Shown: piece after piece, positions 28,610 through 38,058 of the stretch
Layout of the letters: each line of letters starts with the position of its first letter
How positions within the stretch are numbered: position 1 is the first letter of the stretch
From: Seleniivibrio woodruffii
Lineage (GTDB): Bacteria; Chrysiogenota; Deferribacteres; Deferribacterales; Geovibrionaceae
Length of the DNA: 64,000 bases
Assembly (NCBI RefSeq): GCF_029267515.1
Contig: NZ_JAJUIS010000001.1
Coordinates: 1 to 64,000 of the forward strand
Direction of reading: 5' to 3'
Program-made: the position numbers and the translations under genes
Notes under the pieces: model-generated
Told to the model about the DNA's origin: nothing
The model's database searches: none
What the model saw: only the letters and a program-made list of their open reading frames with translations

Positions 28610-28759
28610 GTATGACCTCCGTTTGTGTGCATCAATCCGAAATATATAAAGTTCTGTACGCAATTTCCACTTGTTTTTGGAATTTCCTGATATAAATCAA
28701 TTTATTTTTAATTGCGGGAATCAGTGTGTGGGTATAAAATATACGAAGCAAGAGGAAAT

Positions 28760-29167
28760 ATGAACGAAGAATATATCAAAGATGTTGAACTTCTGAAAAA
28801 TCTTTCCATTATGCACGTTGAAGACGACACCAGCGTGCGTGAAAGTCTGATGCGCTTTCTTAAAAGGAGGTTCGACACCATATTCACAGCGAAAGACGGG
28901 CATGAAGGGTTTGAAACATACAAAGCCCATCGTCCCGATATCGTCATAACCGACATCCAGATGCCCGTTATGGACGGGATAGAAATGGCGAAAAAAATTC
29001 TTGAGCTGAATCCGGATGCTGTAATAGTCATAACCACCGCGTTCAATGAAAAACCGTACATAGACAAGGCTTCAGAAATAGGTATCTTTGAGTATCTGAA
29101 AAAACCCGTCGTTAAAGAAGACCTCACGCTGACACTTCGCAAATGCGCGGAACGCATTCAGAAATAA
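28760..29167 (+). CDS. Single-domain response regulator
   Basis: 135 residues: acidic pair in MHVEDDTS, phospho-acceptor D65 (IVITDIQMPVMDG), Thr in VITTAFNE and Lys in YLKKPVVKE, then a short helix. No output domain. AGAGGA precedes the ATG at 28760. It has no partner kinase nearby and lies divergent to mrp, converging on thiD, whose stop it nearly touches. Confidence 0.88.
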   Translation: MNEEYIKDVELLKNLSIMHVEDDTSVRESLMRFLKRRFDTIFTAKDGHEGFETYKAHRPDIVITDIQMPVMDGIEMAKKILELNPDAVIVITTAFNEKPYIDKASEIGIFEYLKKPVVKEDLTLTLRKCAERIQK

Positions 29168-29959
29168 TCACTTCATCATCCAGAAATGATCAACAGGACC
29201 GTGACCTGAACCGACATTAAGTTCGTCCGCGTGCTCAATCGCCTTTTGTATATAGCATTTTGCGGATTTGACAGCATCGTACACTGAAAGCCCCTTCGCA
29301 AGTCCTGCCGCAATGGCGCTTGCCATGGTGCATCCCGTTCCGTGAGTATTTTTCGTGTTTATCCTTGGTGTTGTAAAAGTATGGAACTCCTCTCCGGCGT
29401 AAAGCAGGTCGCTGGCTTCCTCGCTGCCCATGTGCCCGCCTTTCAGAAGCACGTTGCGAACACCCATATCCGCAATTTCAAGACAGACCTCTTTCATATC
29501 CGCTCCGCTGACGATCTTTTTGCCCGTTATAAACTCTGCTTCGGGGATATTAGGGGTCAGAATCAGCGCCTGCGGAAACAGCAGACTCTTCATATTCTCC
29601 ACCGCCTCCTGACGCAGGAGGGGCGAACCGCCCTTGGCAATCATAACCGGATCGACCACAAGATTGTCCACATGGTACTGAGCCAGTTTATAGGCGACCA
29701 AAGCGACTGTTTCGGGATTGGAAAGCATTCCGGTTTTAACGGCATCCGGCAAAAGATCTGCGAATATGGAATCTATCTGCATCTCAATGTATTCGATAGG
29801 GATATCGACGTATCCCTGAACGCCCAGAGTGTTCTGCGCGGTAACAGCCGTTATAACGCTCATGGCAAACACGCCGTTTGCACTCATGGACTTTATATCC
29901 GCCTGAATACCCGCCCCGCCGCCGGAATCGGAACCTGCAATTGTCAGTGCCTTTTTCAT
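29168..29959 (-). CDS. thiD: Hydroxymethylpyrimidine/phosphomethylpyrimidine kinase
   Basis: Phosphorylates HMP and HMP-P in thiamine synthesis. The 263-residue ribokinase-fold protein has AGSDSGGGAGIQAD at the N-terminus and TKNTHGTGCTMASAIAAGLA with the catalytic region near the C-terminus. It overlaps dnaE by 4 nt and so is co-transcribed with it. thiF and thiS genes lie 6 kb away on the other strand. Confidence 0.95.
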   Translation of the reverse strand: MKKALTIAGSDSGGGAGIQADIKSMSANGVFAMSVITAVTAQNTLGVQGYVDIPIEYIEMQIDSIFADLLPDAVKTGMLSNPETVALVAYKLAQYHVDNLVVDPVMIAKGGSPLLRQEAVENMKSLLFPQALILTPNIPEAEFITGKKIVSGADMKEVCLEIADMGVRNVLLKGGHMGSEEASDLLYAGEEFHTFTTPRINTKNTHGTGCTMASAIAAGLAKGLSVYDAVKSAKCYIQKAIEHADELNVGSGHGPVDHFWMMK

Positions 29960-32900
29960 GAATCACCAGTCCGCTTTTTATAGAATCCGTTCTTCTTTTC
30001 TTTGTGTTCGTATGCCTTGGATTTTATCTCATATCTTCCTTTGCCGATGAGATCGTCTATCTCTTTATAAAACTCGAAATCAGGCTTTATCCTGAAATCC
30101 TCGCCCGCGTTGATAAAAACGCCGAAAGTTTTCGGGCGCTCCAGATAGAATGAAACCGGAACATCGCCTTTATGTGTTCTGATGATGGTTTTCAGCTTGC
30201 TTATTATCTCCGTGGTCATCCCCAGGCTGGTCAGTTTGACAGTAACCCGCTCGGTGAGCTTCTCCACAGCCTCCGGAACGTCCATAATGGCATCCGCAAG
30301 GATGGTGGTCTCCTCATCCTTATGATTGACGTTGCCAGCCACTATGACTATCTTATCCGCCACAAGATGCCTTATGCTCTCTTCATAAACCCTCGGAAAC
30401 ACAACTACGTCAAGCTCGCCGTCCATGTCTTCAAGAGTTACGAAAGCCATCTTGTCACCTTTTTTGGTAAAGATATTCTTTATGGCTTTAACAAGCCCTC
30501 CGACGACGTACTGTCCCGACGCTTCAGGGGTTCTAAGCTCTGCCAGCGGAACAGCGAAGGTCTTGAGTATATTATGGTAAACGGCGAGAGGGTGATTTGA
30601 TATATAGAAATCCAGAACCTCCTTCTCCATTTTCAGAAGCTCGTTCTCCGGCATCTCTGTCACATCGGGGAAATAATCGCTTTCTCCTCCGGTCTCCGAT
30701 TCATCCTCAAGGAAGGCTTCCAGAGAGATTATCCCCTGCTGCTCCATCTTCTGTTTGCGCTGTCCCTCTTCCAGAGCCTTTTCCAGCACCTGCAGATTCT
30801 GTCTGCGGTTTTTACCCGTGCTGTCGAATGCTCCAGCCTTAACAAGGGATTCCAGCACTTTCTTATTGCTCAGGCGCAGGTCTACCCGCGCACAGTAATC
30901 GTATATATTTTTAAATTCGCCGCCCTCTTCACGCACTTTCAGTGCCGCTTCAATGGCGTTCATGCCGACGTTTTTGATAGCCCCCAGTCCGAAACGGATG
31001 GTGTTGCCGTCGATGACGAACGATGCACCGGATTTGTTGATATCCGGCGGATGTACCTCAATACCCATACTTTTGCACTCTTCCGTAAAGGTGACTATCT
31101 TCTCGCCCTTGTCTATCTCACACGAAAGTATCGCCGCCATGTATTCCACAGGATAGTTCGCTTTCAGATAAGCAGTCTGATAAGAAACCAGTGCATATGC
31201 TGCAGAGTGCGACTTGTTAAAGCCGTATCCGGCGAATTTAGCCAGCTTGTCGAACAGATCTTCCGCCATAACCATGTCGAAGCCCATTTTTTTTGCGCCG
31301 GGAATTGTTTTCCCATCGCCATGAAGGAAGAACTCCTTCTGCTTCTCCATCTCCGAAGCCTTCTTTTTTCCCATGGCGCGGCGCAGGTTGTCCGCCGAAC
31401 CAAGCGAATAGCCTCCGACAATCTGGGCTATCTGCATGACCTGTTCCTGATAGATAACGACTCCGCGGGTTTCTTTTAATATCTCGGTAAGCTCAGGGAA
31501 GATGTAGTCTATCTCCTCTTCGCCCCATTTTCGTTTTACGAACGAATCAAGCATCCCCGATTCCATGGGACCCGGACGGTAGAGAGCAACAAGGGCTATG
31601 ATGTCCTCAAACTCCTCCGGTTTCAGCTTTTTCAGAAGGTTTTTCATGCCGGAGCTTTCCAGCTGGAAAACGCCAGTGGTGTCGCCGCGGCAGAGCAGAT
31701 CGTATACCTTTTTATCGTCCAGCGGAATTCTGGATATGTCCAGATCCTCGCCTCTGTTCTCTTTAATGCGCTTGAGCGCTTCGTCTATGATTGTGAGGTT
31801 ATTAAGACCGAGAAAGTCGAACTTAACCAGCCCCACAGCTTCCAGAGTATCCTTTTCAAACTGGGTGATAACCTCGTCGTTCTGTCCTTTGCAGAGCGGA
31901 ACATACTCGTTCAGGGGTTTGTCGGAGATAACGACGCCGGCGGCGTGCATACCCGTGTTGCGGACTAGCCCCTCCAGTTTGACGGCATGGTGAAGAATAT
32001 CCTCGCCGTGCTCGACCTCTTTGAAATTATCGTTCAGGCTGGGGTCTTTTTCCAGAGCCTTGCGCAACGTCATTCCCGGATCGGAAGGCAGCGCCTTTGC
32101 CAGCTTGTCCACGTCTTTCAACGGCACCTCAAGCACGCGCCCAACGTCGCGGATTGTGCTTCTGCCGAGCAGCTTGCCGAATGTTATTATCTGCGAAACC
32201 CTGTCGTCGCCGTATTTACGGCGGACGTACTTTATCACCTCTTCACGCCCTCTTACGCAGAAATCGATATCAAAGTCGGGCATGGACGCTCTTTCGGGGT
32301 TAAGGAAACGCTCGAAAAGCAGATTGAACCTGATAGGGTCGATATCCGTGATACCCAGTGAATATGCAACAAGAGAACCCGCACCCGAACCTCTTCCTGG
32401 TCCAACCGGAACACCGATGGTGTGGGCATGGTTGATGAAGTCCCAAACTATGAGGAAATAGCCGTCGAAGTGCTTGCTGATAATGACTTCAAGCTCGTCT
32501 TTCAGCCTTTTATGATACATCTCGTGCTTTTCGGAAGGAATTTTAGCGAGTTTTTTTACCAGACCGTTGCGGGCAAGGTGGGTCAGATAGTCCGCAATCG
32601 TGTTGAAACCCTCCGGTACCTCATATTCAGGAAGGTGGAGGTGTCCGAACTCTATGGACGTGTTGCAGCGCTCTGCGATCGCCATTGTGTTTGTCAGAGC
32701 GGAAGGCACCTCGCCGAATGCTTCCCACATCTCTTCGGGGCTTTTCACCCAGAGCTGGTCGGAGTGGATTTCAAACCTGTTGGGACTGTTCAGAGTGGAC
32801 TGTGTCTGGATGCAGATTAGTACCTGATGGCTCAGGTGGTCTCCCTTGTTAAGGTAGTGGCAGTCGTTGGTCGCCACCAGCGGAATGCCCGTTTCCTGCG

Positions 32901-33495
32901 ACATCTTGATTATCTGGCGGTTCACCATGAGCTGTTCCTCGATACCGTTCTCCTGTATCTCAAGGAAAAAATCGTCCTTACCGAGGATATCCCTGTACTC
33001 CATTGCGGCAGCGAGCGCCTCGTCATATCTGTCGCGCATGAGCTTTCGGGGTATCTCTCCCGCCAGACATGCGGAAAGACCAATCAGCCCTTCAGAATAT
33101 TGTGCAAGAATCTCTTTATCTATACGCGGTTTATAGTGAAAGCCCTCAAATTGTGCAAGGGAAACCAGCTTTTGCAGGTTTGAAAGTCCCTTGTTGTTTT
33201 TTGCCTGTAAAACAAGGTGATAGTTCCTGTCCTGCCCTTTTTCATATGACGTGTTGGAACGTTTATCCGGAGCAACGTATACCTCGCAGCCGAGGATTGG
33301 TTTGATGTCGTTGGCAAGCGCCTGTTTATAGAAATCCACTATTCCGTGCATGGTTCCGTGGTCGGAAATGCCGACAATGGGTGTCGTTCCGTTGCTCTTT
33401 ATCTTCTTCATAAGGTCGCCCACGATTATGGCACCGTCCAGCAGTGAATACTGGGTGTGCAGGTGGAGGTGGACAAACTCTTTATTCTGGGACAT
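29956..33495 (-). CDS. dnaE: DNA polymerase III alpha subunit
   Basis: Replicative polymerase of 1179 residues. An N-terminal PHP domain (HLHLHTQYSLLDGA) is followed by the polymerase core with PVGPGRGSGAGSL and the catalytic aspartates in MPDFDIDFCVRGREEV, helix-hairpin-helix motifs, an OB fold (VGGLVKAIKNIFTKKG) and a short C-terminal tail. Full-length compared with the family. thiD follows with a 4-nt overlap. Confidence 0.97.
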   Translation of the reverse strand: MSQNKEFVHLHLHTQYSLLDGAIIVGDLMKKIKSNGTTPIVGISDHGTMHGIVDFYKQALANDIKPILGCEVYVAPDKRSNTSYEKGQDRNYHLVLQAKNNKGLSNLQKLVSLAQFEGFHYKPRIDKEILAQYSEGLIGLSACLAGEIPRKLMRDRYDEALAAAMEYRDILGKDDFFLEIQENGIEEQLMVNRQIIKMSQETGIPLVATNDCHYLNKGDHLSHQVLICIQTQSTLNSPNRFEIHSDQLWVKSPEEMWEAFGEVPSALTNTMAIAERCNTSIEFGHLHLPEYEVPEGFNTIADYLTHLARNGLVKKLAKIPSEKHEMYHKRLKDELEVIISKHFDGYFLIVWDFINHAHTIGVPVGPGRGSGAGSLVAYSLGITDIDPIRFNLLFERFLNPERASMPDFDIDFCVRGREEVIKYVRRKYGDDRVSQIITFGKLLGRSTIRDVGRVLEVPLKDVDKLAKALPSDPGMTLRKALEKDPSLNDNFKEVEHGEDILHHAVKLEGLVRNTGMHAAGVVISDKPLNEYVPLCKGQNDEVITQFEKDTLEAVGLVKFDFLGLNNLTIIDEALKRIKENRGEDLDISRIPLDDKKVYDLLCRGDTTGVFQLESSGMKNLLKKLKPEEFEDIIALVALYRPGPMESGMLDSFVKRKWGEEEIDYIFPELTEILKETRGVVIYQEQVMQIAQIVGGYSLGSADNLRRAMGKKKASEMEKQKEFFLHGDGKTIPGAKKMGFDMVMAEDLFDKLAKFAGYGFNKSHSAAYALVSYQTAYLKANYPVEYMAAILSCEIDKGEKIVTFTEECKSMGIEVHPPDINKSGASFVIDGNTIRFGLGAIKNVGMNAIEAALKVREEGGEFKNIYDYCARVDLRLSNKKVLESLVKAGAFDSTGKNRRQNLQVLEKALEEGQRKQKMEQQGIISLEAFLEDESETGGESDYFPDVTEMPENELLKMEKEVLDFYISNHPLAVYHNILKTFAVPLAELRTPEASGQYVVGGLVKAIKNIFTKKGDKMAFVTLEDMDGELDVVVFPRVYEESIRHLVADKIVIVAGNVNHKDEETTILADAIMDVPEAVEKLTERVTVKLTSLGMTTEIISKLKTIIRTHKGDVPVSFYLERPKTFGVFINAGEDFRIKPDFEFYKEIDDLIGKGRYEIKSKAYEHKEKKNGFYKKRTGDS

Positions 33496-33581
33496 TGATA
33501 CCTCTGAATCAAATTTTATGAATAAAATATTGTATCAAATCAGTGCTGGGATGTGAACAGTAAATTGTGCTAAAATATACG

Positions 33582-35357
33582 ATGCTGAAAAAGATAATCC
33601 TGTTATGGCAACAATTTAAGTTTAAAACAGAGAGTTTCTTCATTCTTTCGGTGCTTTCCGCAGTGATATTCTATCCTTCGGAAAAGGCGATGCTGATTTC
33701 TGCATTTCTTCTGCCCGCAGTGTTCATAGGGCGCAAAACAGGAATTATCATAGGGCTTTTCACCGCTGTTTCAGCATATTTTCTGGCGGGGCATCTCCTG
33801 ATCACCGAAATAAAGAAACCTGAAGGTGATAATTGGCTTTATAAAACCACATGGGGTTCCCTGCTGGCTCCTGCAGGTTTACAGCCCGGAGACGTACTTT
33901 CAGGCGAGTTCCGCAAAAAAACATACTCGTTTCTGAAAGAGGGACGCTTTTCAGCGGGATACTATATCGCCGAACACATAGACAAAAAGACCTCTGTAAC
34001 ATTCATCAAGTCAATTCTGCTCAAACGTGAAGAGCTGTCGGACAGCCTCTATTACTCCACAGGAGGCAGGCTGACCCTGACACAGGCGCTCACCCTTGGC
34101 GACAGACGGTACATTCCGCAGACCATGAACGACCTTTTCCTTGTCACAGGACTTGGGCACCTGCTCTCCGTTTCCGGTATGCACGTTGCGGTGCTGGCGG
34201 GGATGCTCTATTTTCTGTTCGGGTTTCTGCCCTCGAAACTGCGTCTCATTCCTATGATACTCTCAATGCTGCTGCTCATGCCGCTCACCGGATTCACCGT
34301 TACAGTGTGCCGTGCGGCTCTGTTCGGATTCTTCATAATGACTGCAAAACTGCTGGATTACCGCACGGACACGGGCAAACTTCTCCTGTTCGCCGCTGGC
34401 ATGTTCGTTCTCCTAACACCTTCGCTTCTTGGGGATATTTCGTTCATACTTTCGTTCTCCGCAGTTCTTGGGCTGGTATATCTGCCCGATATCCGTAATA
34501 ACCTTCTGGCATCAGTCGCCGTCGGACTTGCGGCATCTGCATTCATTATGCCCGCCGCTGCCGCCGTATTCGGTATGTTCAACGTGTCGTCCGTGATATC
34601 AACCATAGTTCTGTCACCTGTTGTGGCTTTGCAAATGGCTGTCTTCGGGCTGTACTGCTTCTTCCCCGAACATTCTCTGGCTCCTCTGCTGTTCCTTGAA
34701 GATGTGCACATGCTGGTGGTGAAATTTTTCTCTGACCATTCAGATTTCTTCTATCAGGTGTATAAACCGGACAAATATGTGATTGCGTTTATGATTCTTT
34801 TCCTGCTTTACACCCTTGTGAAACGCAGAGTACTCGCTGCGGCAGTGCTCCTTATGCTTCCCTATCTTCCTGCGGAAAATGCGCCCCGCGCTGTTGAAAC
34901 CACAGTTTCAAAATCTGAAAAGGCGGTGGAAACTCAAAAGAACGTCCGTAAAGGCGCTTACTTCATGGGTTATAAACGTTCCAAAGCGTTTCTGATACTC
35001 GATGGCAAGGTACATATCTTTTACAAAGGCACATATGGCGATTTCAAGTATAAATTCGTGCCTTTTCTCACCGATATGGGTATTTCGAAAGCGGACACGG
35101 GCACTATAATTATCTACAACGGGGAGAATTATCTGATAAAAATTGCCAATGAAAGCGCGAACTACGGCGGCGTATGCGTTAACGAGACACGGGCAGACTG
35201 TAAAGCGGTTTTTCACACCAGAAGCAATACTTACGATTGCGATGATGACAAACGGTTACATATTCTATATAATAACGACAGAGATTGCAGAAATATGATT
35301 CTGCTGAAAAAATCCGGAGACGTAGTTTTAAATGAAGATACATATCAACGGCAATGA
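33582..35357 (+). CDS. comEC: ComEC/Rec2-family membrane protein
   Basis: About 591 residues. N-terminal hydrophobic helices, a short soluble OB-like segment, then the ComEC competence domain with HLLSVSGMHVAVLAGML and many membrane helices (about 200-425). The C-terminal region after 430 is hydrophilic but shorter than, and unlike, a complete metallo-beta-lactamase domain, so DNA cleavage is doubtful. The ATG at 33582 was preferred over a GTG at 33567; neither has a clear ribosome site. It overlaps thiF by 26 nt. Confidence 0.87.
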   Translation: MLKKIILLWQQFKFKTESFFILSVLSAVIFYPSEKAMLISAFLLPAVFIGRKTGIIIGLFTAVSAYFLAGHLLITEIKKPEGDNWLYKTTWGSLLAPAGLQPGDVLSGEFRKKTYSFLKEGRFSAGYYIAEHIDKKTSVTFIKSILLKREELSDSLYYSTGGRLTLTQALTLGDRRYIPQTMNDLFLVTGLGHLLSVSGMHVAVLAGMLYFLFGFLPSKLRLIPMILSMLLLMPLTGFTVTVCRAALFGFFIMTAKLLDYRTDTGKLLLFAAGMFVLLTPSLLGDISFILSFSAVLGLVYLPDIRNNLLASVAVGLAASAFIMPAAAAVFGMFNVSSVISTIVLSPVVALQMAVFGLYCFFPEHSLAPLLFLEDVHMLVVKFFSDHSDFFYQVYKPDKYVIAFMILFLLYTLVKRRVLAAAVLLMLPYLPAENAPRAVETTVSKSEKAVETQKNVRKGAYFMGYKRSKAFLILDGKVHIFYKGTYGDFKYKFVPFLTDMGISKADTGTIIIYNGENYLIKIANESANYGGVCVNETRADCKAVFHTRSNTYDCDDDKRLHILYNNDRDCRNMILLKKSGDVVLNEDTYQRQ

Positions 35358-36138
35358 ATTTTTTCTGGCTGATGGCGCCCTTTCAGGGGACGGAGCGGAT
35401 TTAGTTAAACCAGACGCGGATATAATAATCCATAACGGCTTCATAGCAGGCAGAGAGAGCGTTCTGCACGACGGCGACACCCTCTCGCTTATAAAGCGCG
35501 GTGAGGTGCCGACGGAAGAGGAGATGAAAACACTCATCTATTCACGCCACACCCCGCACGTTGCCGACAAAATGGCAAAATGCCGTATAGCAGTATGCGG
35601 ACTGGGCGGGCTAGGGTCGAACATAGCGCTGAACCTCGCACGGATGGGCGTGGGCAGTCTGCTGCTGATAGATTTTGATGTCGTAGAACCTTCAAACCTG
35701 AACCGACAGCAGTATTACATTGACCAGTTGGGGATGAAAAAGACAGAGGCGACTCTCGCGAACCTGAAACGCGTTAACCCATATATCGAATATGACGCGC
35801 GCGATTTATACATCACAAAAGAAAATGTTCCTGGTCTTTTCGACGGGTGCGACGTGATTATCGAAGCGTTCGACAGCCCCGCAAACAAGGCGATGCTGAT
35901 ACCTGCGGCGGCAAACTGTTATCCCGATGCCTATGTCATAGGCGCCTCCGGTGTCGCAGGGCTTGGCAGCTATAAAGAATTTCGTGTGGTAAAAGCCGGA
36001 AAAAACGTGCATATTGTAGGAGATTTTACGTCCGAAGCGGCTGTGGGTAGAGGTCTGATGGCAACACGGGTTGTCATTGCGGCGGGTATTCAGGCGAACC
36101 TTGCAGTGCGACTGATTCTGGGCGAAACGGAGGCATGA
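35332..36138 (+). CDS. thiF: ThiF-family adenylyltransferase with N-terminal ThiS-like domain
   Basis: 268 residues. Residues 1-60 look like a degenerate ThiS-type beta-grasp domain without the terminal GG. The rest is an E1-like adenylation domain with GLGGLGSNIALNLARMGVG, DFDVVEPSNLNRQQY and the substrate Asp region EAFDSPANKA. This layout is the ThiF type that activates ThiS for thiazole synthesis. It overlaps comEC at its 5' end, and thiS starts directly after it, supporting a sulfur-carrier role. Confidence 0.9.
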   Translation: MKIHINGNEFFLADGALSGDGADLVKPDADIIIHNGFIAGRESVLHDGDTLSLIKRGEVPTEEEMKTLIYSRHTPHVADKMAKCRIAVCGLGGLGSNIALNLARMGVGSLLLIDFDVVEPSNLNRQQYYIDQLGMKKTEATLANLKRVNPYIEYDARDLYITKENVPGLFDGCDVIIEAFDSPANKAMLIPAAANCYPDAYVIGASGVAGLGSYKEFRVVKAGKNVHIVGDFTSEAAVGRGLMATRVVIAAGIQANLAVRLILGETEA

Positions 36139-36140
36139 TT

Positions 36141-36341
36141 ATGAAGATAACACTTAACGGCGACGCTGTTGAGCTTGAAAAAGCATATACTATCAGCGAG
36201 CTGATAACAAAATACGACATGAAAAAAGAGACTGTTGTTGTTGAGCTGAACGGCGACCTGCCGGACAAGGCGACATACGACGACACATTCACCAGAGAGG
36301 GCGACAAGATAGAACTTATCAGATTTGTCGGCGGCGGCTGA
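36141..36341 (+). CDS. thiS: Sulfur carrier protein ThiS
   Basis: 66-residue beta-grasp protein ending in FVGGG, the diglycine tail that is adenylated and converted to thiocarboxylate for thiazole formation. GGAGG at 36129-36133 fits the ATG at 36141 better than the ATG at 36135. It is the last gene of the comEC-thiF-thiS unit. thiG and thiH are not in the window. Confidence 0.93.
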   Translation: MKITLNGDAVELEKAYTISELITKYDMKKETVVVELNGDLPDKATYDDTFTREGDKIELIRFVGGG

Positions 36342-36590
36342 TATGCAAACAAATAGTTGACTTTTCACACCCATTTCCAAAGGTAATGAATGATGCCGTT
36401 GGCATGAATATCCCTTTCAAAAGAGTCCATTGAAAAAACATATCAAACGGCTAAGCTACTTATTTACATTGCTTATACTATTTTTATTTATCAAACGATT
36501 GTCGCTTTGAAGCGAAGGACGAGAAGATAAAAACACAGACTGCCGCGCCGATGGACATCGGCTCGCAGAGACGGGCAAAAGCCCATTTTC
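36342..36590. other. Non-coding stretch with hairpins between thiS and the toxin gene
   Basis: No credible gene. GCCGATG-ga-CATCGGC (36547-36562) and GGGC-aaaa-GCCC (36573-36584) form hairpins. CGCAGAGACGG at 36564-36574 recurs at 62519, so this may be a worn copy of a dispersed repeat. Confidence 0.5.
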
Positions 36591-36863
36591 TTACCGTTTA
36601 AAGACATTTGAGTGGTTGCCAATTCTCATTAACTTTATTTCTTCATCTTTGCATTCATAAATCAGAACAATATCATTGAGTAAATGACAGTCTCTGCATC
36701 CAAGAAATTCACCTATGAGAGAATGATCTTTGAATTTATGCGGAAGTTCCTCCCCATTTTGAAGAAAAGCGATAACCTCGCGTAAATCGGTTTCAACAAT
36801 TACATTGTTTTTAAAGGCTTTATAATCTCTTTTAAATCTGCCTGAGACAATTACAGCCTTCAA
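36591..36863 (-). CDS. YafQ/RelE-type toxin (mRNA interferase)
   Basis: 90 residues resembling YafQ: SGRFKRDYKAFK at the N-terminus, a central LPHKFKDHSLIGEFLGCRDCHL and a C-terminal LMRIGNHSNVF. In this family the His and Phe near the C-terminus take part in ribosome-dependent mRNA cleavage. The ATG overlaps the antitoxin stop by 4 nt, the usual coupled order. Confidence 0.9.
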   Translation of the reverse strand: MKAVIVSGRFKRDYKAFKNNVIVETDLREVIAFLQNGEELPHKFKDHSLIGEFLGCRDCHLLNDIVLIYECKDEEIKLMRIGNHSNVFKR

Positions 36864-37120
36864 CTATTCAAATCCTTAAACATGTCGTCTACAGAAGAAT
36901 ATCTTGTAATCCCTTTGCCCTCTCTCGCCTCTCTTATGGCTTCTGCTGTTTCGGCATTAGGTATCTTAACCTCAAAAGGCAATCCATGATTTAATGCAAT
37001 TTGTTTATAATAAATCAAGACCGCCTCGCTTGGAGTCATACCGATAGTATCGAGAATTTCATTTACCTCATGTTTCAAATCCTCAGGCATCCGAACCTGC
37101 ACAGTACTGCTTTTTACCAT
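36860..37120 (-). CDS. DinJ/RelB-type antitoxin
   Basis: 86 residues with an N-terminal ribbon-helix-helix (STVQVRMPEDLKHEVNEILD, then GMTPSEAVLIYYKQIA). A C-terminal segment would wrap the toxin. GGAGGATGAA precedes the ATG at 37120; the longer frame to 37204 has no ribosome site. It likely represses its own promoter together with the toxin. Confidence 0.9.
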   Translation of the reverse strand: MVKSSTVQVRMPEDLKHEVNEILDTIGMTPSEAVLIYYKQIALNHGLPFEVKIPNAETAEAIREAREGKGITRYSSVDDMFKDLNS

Positions 37121-37278
37121 TTCATCCTCCGTAATTACAATGTAACTACACTTGTTTGAAATTTCAATACTAAAATTCAAATGTAAATCCACCCCAACCC
37201 TCATTTTCAGCTAGCTCGGCACAGAAACATTCGCATAAAATAAGGCGAATGTTTTGACAAAGGAGGGCGACAACACAG

Positions 37279-37306
37279 GTTGCTTCGCAACGCTCGCAAT
37301 GACGAC
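37279..37306. repeat. Dispersed short repeat (VIASVAKQ type)
   Basis: On the minus strand GTCGTCATTGCGAGCGTTGC followed by GAAGCAA is the short palindromic repeat widely seen in bacterial genomes, often mistaken for a peptide VIASVAKQ. A related element is at 62532-62571. The surrounding 37121-37413 region holds no gene. Confidence 0.65.
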
Positions 37307-37312
37307 AACAAA

Positions 37313-37339
37313 AAAGCCCCACAGGATGTGCAGGGCTTT
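37313..37339 (-). terminator. Terminator of the yidC-talC operon
   Basis: On the minus strand AAAGCCC and GGGCTTT pair, with an inner CAC/GTG, followed by TTTTTTG. It is about 75 nt beyond the talC stop. Confidence 0.75.
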
Positions 37340-37413
37340 GGAAGGTCTATTCTCTTGTTGATGCTTAAATCCAAGCAACTGACGCCGTAATGCGAAGCAT
37401 ATAGGCGGCAATA

Positions 37414-38058
37414 CTATTTAACTGCGTTTTCCCAGTCTTTAAGGAACTTCTCTATCCCAAGGTCTGTCAGCGGATGTTTCATCATCTGCATAACAACGGA
37501 ATAAGGGATAGTGGCGATATCCGCGCCCACTTCCTGAAGCTGGAGCATATGCGCTGTGCTTCTGATGCTTGCGGCGATAACCTCTGTTTCAAATCCGTAG
37601 GTCTCAACAAGCTGCTGGCACTGGCTCACAACGTCGATACCGTCGTGACCTATGTCATCCAGACGACCCGCAAAGGGGCTTATGTACGCTGCACCCGCTT
37701 TGCAAGCCAGAAGAGCCTGATTTGCCGAGAATATCAGCGTAACGTTAACCGATATGCCTTCGCCCGAAAGGATACTTGTAGCTTTCAGACCGTCCTTTGT
37801 GAAAGGAACTTTTACAACGATATATTCGCTGATGTCCGCAAGCTCCCTGCCTTCGCGCACCATGCCTTCCCAGTCCAGCGCAATAACTTCTGCGCTGACA
37901 GGTCCGCACACTATGTCGCATATCTCTGCCACTGTCTTTTTAAAGTCTTTTTTCTCTTTCGCGATAAGAGAGGGGTTTGTGGTAACGCCGTCAAGGATGC
38001 CGAGATCCTTAACCTCTCTTATCTCGTCAACGTTTGCAGTATCAAGAAACAGTTTCAT
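37414..38058 (-). CDS. talC: Fructose-6-phosphate aldolase/transaldolase-like protein
   Basis: 214-residue small transaldolase-type aldolase. [13 protein letters not shown] and [12 protein letters not shown] at the N-terminus, and [13 protein letters not shown] with the Schiff-base Lys, are typical. It could transfer dihydroxyacetone units in the pentose phosphate pathway or cleave fructose-6-phosphate; the sequence does not decide. The ATG at 38058 overlaps the upstream small gene by 17 nt and GGAG precedes it. Confidence 0.92.
   Translation of the reverse strand: MKLFLDTANVDEIREVKDLGILDGVTTNPSLIAKEKKDFKKTVAEICDIVCGPVSAEVIALDWEGMVREGRELADISEYIVVKVPFTKDGLKATSILSGEGISVNVTLIFSANQALLACKAGAAYISPFAGRLDDIGHDGIDVVSQCQQLVETYGFETEVIAASIRSTAHMLQLQEVGADIATIPYSVVMQMMKHPLTDLGIEKFLKDWENAVK

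Noticed and set aside
37211-37411. 66-codon minus-strand frame containing VIASVAKQ
   Set aside because: It translates a known type of short palindromic repeat and a terminator; no ribosome site.
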